Part shown: one piece after another, positions 61,701 to 64,000 of the stretch | Layout: every line of letters starts with the position of its first letter | How positions within the stretch are numbered: position 1 is the stretch's first letter | Source of the DNA: Saccharina japonica | Taxonomy: Eukaryota; Sar; Phaeophyceae; Laminariales; Laminariaceae | DNA: 64,000 nt | NCBI GenBank assembly: GCA_008828725.1 | Contig: MEHQ01004461.1 | Coordinates: 853,681-917,680, forward strand | Direction of reading: 5' to 3' | Notes under the pieces: generated by a model | Seen by the model: the letters and a program-made list of their open reading frames with translations, nothing else | The model's database searches: none | What the model was told of the DNA's origin: nothing | Position numbers and translations under genes: made by a program

Positions 61701-63814
61701 TGTCGAGCATGGCCAAGGCGGAAATTCTATAATATAAGTTCACTGCCGTAACGGGAAAAGAGAGTGTCAGAAGTAGAGGATATTCTCACGGTGCCAGGGG
61801 CACTCCGAAGGTGTCCTAAGTATTCTATAGCATCATCCACCCTCTCACAGATTTCAAGACCGGCTTTCTACGGCACACCCATACACTACTTTTACACCAA
61901 TGATCCAAGTATCAGCAACAAGAACGCTGACAACATGACGATGGGTCCCGGTGCAATACGAAGGCGCTCGTGCTATGATTGGGATAAGTCGACTGATGTA
62001 ACGGGAAAAGAGAGTGTCAGAAGTAGAGGATATTCTCACGGTGCCAGAAGCACTCCGAAGGTGTCCTAAGTATTCTATAGCATCATCCACTCTCTTTTTA
62101 AGCGCGAAATATCCCAAGACCTCCTGTCTACGGCACACAATACGACTACACAAAATCTCACAAAATACCGCTGAAAAATACCCAGAAAAACGCCGTGCTG
62201 ACCACTACGAGACAGACAGAGAGAACTACCAAGTGACGGAAAAAGAGTGTCAGAAGTAGAGGATATTCTCACGGTGCCAGAAGCACTCCGAAGGTGTCCT
62301 AAGTATTCTGTTACATCACGCACTCTCCTAACTTGAAACGGGGCAATTTGAACTTGACAGCCATAATCGAAACACAATCACATACCGCCCACTTGGGGGC
62401 ATTTAAAAACGCCGAGCATGACCGAGACAGCAGTAGACAGCAGTACAAATGTAACGGGGAAAGAGTGTCAGAAGTAGAGGATATTCTCACGGTACCAGAG
62501 GCACTCCGAAGGTGTCCTAAGTATTCTGTAGCATCACCCACTCTCTGCTCGAAGCAAGACGGGAACTAATATTACTTCTGCCACTACGTCCCCAAATCCA
62601 AGGACCATTTGGATGGAATACACATATACAAGCGGTCCTTATATATAAGAGGGACAGTGGTGGTACAAACGAAGCACATGTACGACAATCATGATTGAAG
62701 TATCAGCAGACACCGCTGACAATAAAACGAAAAACGGCTATTCCTAGCATCACTAAGGCGCTCGTACTATGTTTGGGCCACGTCAACTGATGTAACGGGA
62801 AAAGAGAGTGTCAGAAGTAGAGGATATTCTCACGGTGCCAGAAGCACTCCGAAGGTGTCCTAAGTATTCTATAGCATCATCCACTCTCTTTCGAAGTGCG
62901 ACATACCCCACGACCTCCTTTCTACGGCACACAATACAATTACACCACAAAATATCACAAAATACTACTACATACGATTACACCATAAAATACTACAGTA
63001 CCAACGAACACAGATGAAAATACGCAGAAAAACGCCCTGCTGACTACGAGACAGAGAGAGGAACACCAATTAACGGGAAAAGAGTGTCAGAAGTAGAGGA
63101 TATTCTCACGGTGCCAGAAGCACTCCGAAGGTGTCCTAAGTATTCTGTAGCATCATCCACGCTCCTTCCAAGCGCGACATTCTAAAATATTACGCACGAG
63201 AAACTACCAATGTTTCAACTCGTGAACAAAACCACAAAGGTAGTTGATGAACCTAAGCAACTACACAACAGGTACAGTATGTGGAAAAAAAACAGACAAG
63301 AGGATGACAGAAGCAGGGGACACCCTTACGGTTCCAGAGGCACCCTTTCACTACAGAACACACCTATATTTAACAACTACAAGCGAACGAAAGTTTATAA
63401 TTTACACGGGGCCATAAAACGCAAAAAGGGGACCCCTTTCGAGATGGCTGAAGCGACCGACCGACCAACCGACCAGCGGACCGGCCGACCGACGGACCGA
63501 CCGACCGTCCACCAACGCACAAGTTGACGATAGTTACAAATATCCTGCAGCGCCAAGTCCTAGCGACAGCTGTACCATCTATCGCATTATTACGGGGGGG
63601 GGGGGGTGCCAGTCAGACCCCACGATGGACTAAAACCGTACATCCCTCGATATTTACTATAAAAACCAATAATACTTGGTTCTGATGACTATATGCACCC
63701 GTTATATAGTGTGCCATTACGTTGCTAATATTACTATTTAGAAAGCTTGCCTGGTCGTGAAGACGCTGTGCAGCAGCTCCAGGGCGGCAGGCTTGTTGTT
63801 GATCGCGATCAGCT
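42599..63814 (-). CDS. EIF3A: Translation initiation factor eIF3 subunit a (whole gene, 5' exon outside window)
   Basis: eIF3a is the large scaffold of the cytoplasmic eIF3 complex. It binds the 40S subunit and promotes mRNA recruitment and scanning. Twenty-one exons join in one frame to about 1,104 residues, somewhat shorter than the ~1,380 of the human protein. The N-terminus starts at [20 protein letters not shown], which aligns with residue ~15 of eIF3a, so a short first exon lies beyond base 64000. TPR-like helices ([40 protein letters not shown]) are followed by the PCI region (about residues 325-490, ending [14 protein letters not shown]), a charged coiled coil ([17 protein letters not shown]) and a Gly-rich tail with GGGDRM repeats. 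Introns run from about 0.2 to 3.0 kb and carry many minisatellites. Two introns use GC donors, and exon 49015-49164 is on the opposite strand beside a gap. Identification is secure; the orientation problem is discussed in the findings. Confidence 0.97.
43500..44689. other. eIF3a intron: short duplications and CAGTACAGCA words
   Basis: A ~90-bp tandem duplication lies at 43505-43680 (GGAAGGTGTT.ATATT.TGGGT, CCAGGTACCAGG). Bases 43690-43740 belong to the R3 family, with a G-run after it. Bases 44330-44660 are degenerate CAGTACAGCACAG words. Confidence 0.65.
44690..44771 (-). CDS. EIF3A: eIF3a exon 21
   Basis: (R)[20 protein letters not shown] then DKRERDE. Acceptor GCCGCAG, donor GAG|GTATGC, phase 0 out. 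Confidence 0.92.
45255..45370. repeat. Dispersed repeat R3, copy 3
   Basis: GGCCGTAGTCGTATGACCAT, ATGCCGGGACGGAGC and GGTTTTCAACGGCCAGGCAG, followed by a T-run and a 12-G run. Confidence 0.8.
45549..45652 (-). CDS. EIF3A: eIF3a exon 20
   Basis: [20 protein letters not shown] then [14 protein letters not shown](R). To keep the frame into the next exon (phase 2) the donor must be CGCAG|GCGAGA, a second GC donor; the nearby GT is in the wrong phase. Confidence 0.88.
46042..46172. mobile_element. 131-bp MITE candidate in eIF3a intron
   Basis: Inverted ends CTCTATTTTACGGG..GCCATAGTAAATA and TATTTACTATGG.CGCCCGTAAAAGAG. It is noncoding. Confidence 0.7.
46725..46883 (-). CDS. EIF3A: eIF3a exon 19
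   Basis: [40 protein letters not shown] and [13 protein letters not shown], continuing the coiled coil. Acceptor GGACAG, donor AAG|GTGAAT. Confidence 0.95.
46915..47190. repeat. ~40-bp minisatellite in eIF3a intron
   Basis: Units of GTGGATACACGGTATGGTTG then GTACACGGTAAATGTT. Confidence 0.85.
47593..47655 (-). CDS. EIF3A: eIF3a exon 18
   Basis: 21 codons, [20 protein letters not shown] plus K. Acceptor GTTAG, donor AAG|GTAATA, phase 0 at both ends. Confidence 0.9.
47656..48590. repeat. Intron sequence with TTACCGTTACAG minisatellite
   Basis: About 250 bp (47690-47945) of ~15/30-bp units such as GTTCAAGTTACCGTTACAG. Further on is a C-run at 48186-48211 and no gene. If the inversion at exon 17 is a misjoin, its left breakpoint lies between here and 48780. 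Confidence 0.7.
48595..48705. repeat. Dispersed repeat R3, copy 2 (reverse)
   Basis: GTCTGCCTGGTTGGTGAAAA, CGTCCCGGCATTGTAGGGAT and GGTCATATGACTACGGCCGT match 45255-45370 in reverse complement. A C-run follows at 48719-48736. Confidence 0.8.
48780..49014 (+). pseudogene. Two decayed copies of the exon 17 acceptor and start
   Basis: GTTACAGTAGCTGATCC...GACTCGGTGGTGA at 48780-48825 and GTATTGCGGGAGCTAATCCG at 48929-48950 resemble the true acceptor and first codons at 49008-49050. The piece between copies, GACCCTAAACAT.TGCCATTAT, is also repeated. Both copies are broken and not usable as exons. Confidence 0.75.
49015..49164 (+). CDS. EIF3A: eIF3a exon 17, inverted relative to the gene
   Basis: On the plus strand, 50 codons: [40 protein letters not shown] and [10 protein letters not shown]. 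The acceptor is ATTGCAG and the donor CAG|GTAAGC, phase 0 at both ends. This is the RAKRLEEIPLIKSAYEEQ segment of eIF3a, needed between exons 16 and 18, but all other exons are on the minus strand. Either the small contig next to the N gap is flipped or the locus carries an inversion. Confidence 0.93.
49312..49366. other. Assembly gap, 55 N
   Basis: A run of N within the eIF3a gene, between exon 16 and the mis-oriented exon 17. Confidence 0.99.
49569..49667 (-). CDS. EIF3A: eIF3a exon 16
   Basis: 33 codons: [20 protein letters not shown] then [13 protein letters not shown]. The acceptor TAAAAG is weak. Phase 0 at both ends; the next exon by sequence (49015-49164) lies on the other strand. 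Confidence 0.9.
50041..50484. repeat. ~440-bp (TAC/CTA)n trinucleotide tract in eIF3a intron
   Basis: Imperfect CTA/CCA/CTG triplets end 5 bp from the donor of the neighbouring exon. The Thr-, Tyr-, Ser- and Val-rich frames on both strands come from the tract. Confidence 0.95.
50490..50583 (-). CDS. EIF3A: eIF3a exon 15
   Basis: (R)[20 protein letters not shown] then [11 protein letters not shown], charged coiled coil. Donor CGG|GTGAGT lies next to the trinucleotide tract; phase 0 out. Confidence 0.94.
50770..50956. mobile_element. pogo-like MITE candidate in eIF3a intron
   Basis: Inverted ends CAGTGGGGGTCTCCCAATAA / complement CAGGGGTCCCCCATTAAGGC, with inner ATAAGGCGG words. The CAG start and GGGGTCCCCC style resemble pogo/Tigger ends (from memory). 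It is ~187 bp and noncoding. Confidence 0.6.
51472..51584 (-). CDS. EIF3A: eIF3a exon 14
   Basis: [20 protein letters not shown] then [17 protein letters not shown](R), the start of the charged spectrin-like region. Phase 2 out (AG|GTACGG). Confidence 0.95.
51789..52215. repeat. Repeats in eIF3a intron: 75-bp duplication and TGTGAGTG tract
   Basis: ACCTATAAA.GTGCAGTTGC, GGTCGTTACGTTACCTGCCG and GCTGGCCGTTAC occur twice (51789 and 51861). A (GTGTGAGTG)n tract lies at 52155-52213. Two minus-oriented copies of the TTTCG.CGAAACT word lie at 51960 and 52065. Confidence 0.7.
52228..52383 (-). CDS. EIF3A: eIF3a exon 13
   Basis: [20 protein letters not shown]...[15 protein letters not shown]. It continues the post-PCI segment into the helical linker. 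Donor GTG|GTGAGT, phase 0. Confidence 0.95.
52775..52873 (-). CDS. EIF3A: eIF3a exon 12
   Basis: [20 protein letters not shown] then [13 protein letters not shown], the winged-helix end of the PCI domain. Phase 0 at both ends. Confidence 0.96.
52874..53859. other. eIF3a intron, low-complexity only
   Basis: Repetitive GACGATGACG-type and AACCAACGAA-type words; nothing else is recognised. Confidence 0.5.
53860..53950 (-). CDS. EIF3A: eIF3a exon 11
   Basis: (S)[20 protein letters not shown] then [10 protein letters not shown], the YVPQLQ..ILRLLQQ segment of eIF3a PCI. Phase 0 out. Confidence 0.97.
54740..54861 (-). CDS. EIF3A: eIF3a exon 10
   Basis: [20 protein letters not shown]...LTKTGGDVA(R). 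Aligns with the DLYNWLEVEFNP region of eIF3a. Phase 2 out (AG|GTACGG). Confidence 0.96.
54961..55370. repeat. ~125-bp tandem repeat with GCAGTATAC words in eIF3a intron
   Basis: Three to four units of ACCGGAGAGTGTGGTCAGC, TTTCTCTCAGGCGTGGTAAGC and then (CAGTATACATATACTGG)-like palindromes. Confidence 0.8.
55393..55537 (-). CDS. EIF3A: eIF3a exon 9
   Basis: [20 protein letters not shown] then [20 protein letters not shown], the conserved KQ.R.ATLL stretch of the PCI region. Donor CAG|GTAATT, phase 0 out. Confidence 0.97.
55617..55800. repeat. (GACA)n microsatellite in eIF3a intron
   Basis: GACA/GAGACA units. The long Cys/Ser/Leu and Arg/Gln/Thr frames here are by-products. Confidence 0.9.
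55943..56053 (-). CDS. EIF3A: eIF3a exon 8
   Basis: (W)[20 protein letters not shown]...[11 protein letters not shown], matching the start of the PCI region. Phase 2 in, phase 2 out (AG|GTACAG). Confidence 0.97.
   Translation of the reverse strand, partial: VQVLLTGQRVQQDPHQRGQDQPGQLRASRGHLYPAD
56640..56990. repeat. ~95-bp tandem duplication in eIF3a intron
   Basis: CCCATTCAGAACTGAA...TTCGTGGGA.CA occurs at 56799 and 56898. The upstream phrase AACTACTTGG.TTTAGTGTAG also occurs at 58262 in the next intron. Confidence 0.75.
57029..57285 (-). CDS. EIF3A: eIF3a exon 7
   Basis: [38 protein letters not shown] and LFHAYAW align with eIF3a helical repeats before the PCI domain. Donor TTG|GTCAGT leaves TG, completing Trp with the next exon. 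Confidence 0.97.
57290..57560. repeat. Degenerate GATTGGTCAG.GAAACGAC repeats in eIF3a intron
   Basis: The words GATTGGTCAGCGAA and ACGACA recur irregularly through this intron; both strands stay open as a by-product. Confidence 0.6.
57683..57770 (-). CDS. EIF3A: eIF3a exon 6
   Basis: [20 protein letters not shown] and NLQKHSAAQ match the conserved FRKLCDNLR region of eIF3a. Donor CAG|GTGAGC, phase 0 out. Confidence 0.96.
57886..58035. repeat. ~19-bp minisatellite in eIF3a intron
   Basis: About eight units of CCAACGACCATTCACCACG with drift. Confidence 0.85.
58635..59340. mobile_element. 706-bp TIR element in eIF3a intron
   Basis: Inverted ends TACGAGCTGGTCCAGCC / TACGAGCTGGTCCGGCC (one mismatch in 17). 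The interior is AT-rich and noncoding. The end resembles the 18749-19505 element and a solitary TACGAGCTGGACCAGC at about 34971. Confidence 0.65.
59587..59825 (-). CDS. EIF3A: eIF3a exon 5
   Basis: Contains [20 protein letters not shown] and [20 protein letters not shown], hallmark eIF3a sequence. Acceptor CCATCAG, donor TGCAG|GTACGC, phase 2 out. Confidence 0.97.
59850..59990. repeat. (GGTG)n/(GGAT)n microsatellite in eIF3a intron
   Basis: GGTG units followed by GGAT units, then a worn GGGTGAGT stretch. Confidence 0.85.
60348..60416 (-). CDS. EIF3A: eIF3a exon 4
   Basis: 23 codons, [20 protein letters not shown] and ADQ, with donor CAG|GTGAGA. Phase 0 at both ends. Confidence 0.94.
60628..60775 (-). 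CDS. EIF3A: eIF3a exon 3
   Basis: [20 protein letters not shown]...GSLE, strongly eIF3a-like. Acceptor CCGCAG, donor GAG|GTGCCT, phase 0 out. Confidence 0.96.
61502..61586 (-). ncRNA. Intronic C/D-box snoRNA candidate, copy 1
   Basis: Read 5'-3' on the minus strand, sense with eIF3a: a terminal stem pairs 61580-61586 with 61502-61508. Box C is GUGAUGU (61572-61578, consensus RUGAUGA), D'-like CUGG is at 61536-61539, C'-like GUGAGAA at 61525-61531, and box D CUGA at 61509-61512. The 85-nt length, box order and closing stem fit a C/D snoRNA processed from an intron. Guide stretches upstream of D and D' match the other copies; I could not assign an rRNA target. Confidence 0.75.
61760..61846 (-). 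ncRNA. C/D-box snoRNA candidate, copy 2
   Basis: Box C AUGAUGC (61830-61836), box D CUGA (61767-61770). The stem GAGAG/CTCTC is kept with a small bulge. It differs from the others by G at one base next to D'. Confidence 0.72.
62010..62094 (-). ncRNA. C/D-box snoRNA candidate, copy 3
   Basis: Box C AUGAUGC (62080-62086), box D CUGA (62017-62020), 7-bp terminal stem intact. Confidence 0.75.
62244..62326 (-). ncRNA. C/D-box snoRNA candidate, copy 4
   Basis: Box C GUGAUGU (62313-62319), box D CUGA (62250-62253), 6-bp stem AGAGTG/CACTCT. Confidence 0.74.
62462..62545 (-). ncRNA. C/D-box snoRNA candidate, copy 5
   Basis: Box C GUGAUGC (62531-62537), box D CUGA (62468-62471). One change between C' and D' (GGUACC for GGUGCC on the plus strand). 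Confidence 0.74.
62804..62888 (-). ncRNA. C/D-box snoRNA candidate, copy 6
   Basis: Box C AUGAUGC (62874-62880), box D CUGA (62811-62814). The core is identical to copy 3, and the spacer before it also resembles copy 3's. Confidence 0.75.
63081..63165 (-). ncRNA. C/D-box snoRNA candidate, copy 7
   Basis: Box C AUGAUGC (63150-63156), box D CUGA (63087-63090). One terminal-stem base is changed (CACGCTC for CACTCTC). It is nearest the donor and would be transcribed first. Confidence 0.72.
63299..63375 (-). pseudogene. Decayed eighth snoRNA copy
   Basis: AGAGGATGACAGAAGCAGGGG...TTCCAGAGGCACCC resembles the repeat core, but boxes C and D and the stem are lost. Confidence 0.55.
63456..63510. repeat. 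(CCGA)n microsatellite in eIF3a intron
   Basis: GACCGACCGACCAACCGACC-type units. The short Thr/Asp/Arg frame is a by-product. Confidence 0.85.
63751..63814 (-). CDS. EIF3A: eIF3a exon 2 (first visible)
   Basis: Encodes (A)[21 protein letters not shown]. The acceptor is TTCTGCAG. The only in-frame donor is AG|GCAAGC, a GC donor; the nearest GT would place a TAA in frame. Phase 1 in, phase 2 out. Confidence 0.9.
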
Positions 63815-64000
63815 CTGCAGAACAAGAACAAAGTGGGCACACAAAAGTGGGGAACGAAAGTCAGCTATTAAAAGGAAGCGCGAAACCAAAGTGAACAAGA
63901 AACCGGACAAGAACGGGGACAGAGAACAACAAACCGGACAAGACAGTAGGCAAGAAAGTGTGAAAGGAAAGCGACCAGGAGTGTAGTGAACAAGAAGGTG

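Larger units (their letters stand above)
60776..63750 (-). other. Large eIF3a intron hosting the snoRNA array (GC-AG)
   Basis: 2,975-bp intron with donor GCAAGC and acceptor CTCCGCAG. It holds seven C/D-box snoRNA candidates at 61502-63165, one decayed copy, a (CCGA)n tract at 63456-63510 and a G-run at about 63594-63606. The part at 60776-61500 shows only low-complexity patches. Confidence 0.85.

Noticed and set aside
61499-63165. Repeated peptide [17 protein letters not shown] in the intronic array (a protein repeat)
   Set aside because: Each copy hits a stop soon after the core, there is no shared start or splicing pattern, and the conserved bases are better explained by a stem and C/D boxes on the other strand.
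61502-63165. CRISPR-like repeat-spacer pattern
   Set aside because: Repeats are 85 bp and spacers 130-260 bp and partly homologous to each other, inside a eukaryotic intron with no cas genes.

Overview
This is a repeat-rich nuclear scaffold fragment from a eukaryote. It holds two genes that can be supported, plus a probable intronic RNA gene cluster. The source is most likely a stramenopile, and my best guess is a brown alga. That placement is an inference. It rests on an NB-ARC receptor fused to 42-residue kinesin-light-chain-type TPRs, a combination I associate with brown algal genomes, on many introns in a conserved gene, and on TTAGGG-type (CCCTAA) telomere-like repeats. No bacterial operons, CRISPR arrays or viral genes were recognised. 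The scaffold has an unresolved base at 2607 and a 55-N gap at 49312-49366, so nearby structure may be assembly error.

Positions 1-19500 are essentially gene-free. They contain foldback elements built from GC-rich palindromic words, a ~590-bp near-perfect palindrome at 6013-6600, a MITE family, a head-to-head repeat cluster at 9.06-10.1 kb, and a duplicated block (1-2606 against 10290-14297) whose second half is inverted between copies. Minisatellites of ~42 bp at 18.46-18.69 and 19.53-19.86 kb flank a 757-bp element with terminal inverted repeats.

Positions 19972-29303 hold an NLR-like immune receptor candidate. A helical N-terminal exon at 19972-20418 ends at a GTGAGT donor. About 6.5 kb downstream a single large exon (26928-29303) encodes NB-ARC plus TPR. 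The intervening intron is expanded by two large tandem duplications, foldback elements carrying telomere-like repeats, MITEs and tRNA-derived SINEs.

Positions 29.3-42.6 kb are again repeats: ~250-290-bp tandem units, nested foldback elements, a ~172-bp satellite at 33.13-34.6 kb, MITEs, a 1-kb foldback element, a full SINE and long poly-C tracts.

Positions 42599-63814 on the minus strand are the gene for translation initiation factor eIF3 subunit a. I could assemble 21 exons in one continuous reading frame (about 1,104 residues); only the short first exon is missing, beyond base 64000. Two introns need GC-AG splicing. One exon (49015-49164) lies on the wrong strand, between the N gap and decayed copies of its own acceptor. 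The 5'-most visible intron (60776-63750) contains seven near-identical ~85-bp blocks. On the sense strand each has a terminal stem, box C, C'/D'-like motifs and box D, so I read them as an intronic C/D-box snoRNA cluster hosted by a translation factor gene. This is the most interesting signal in the window.
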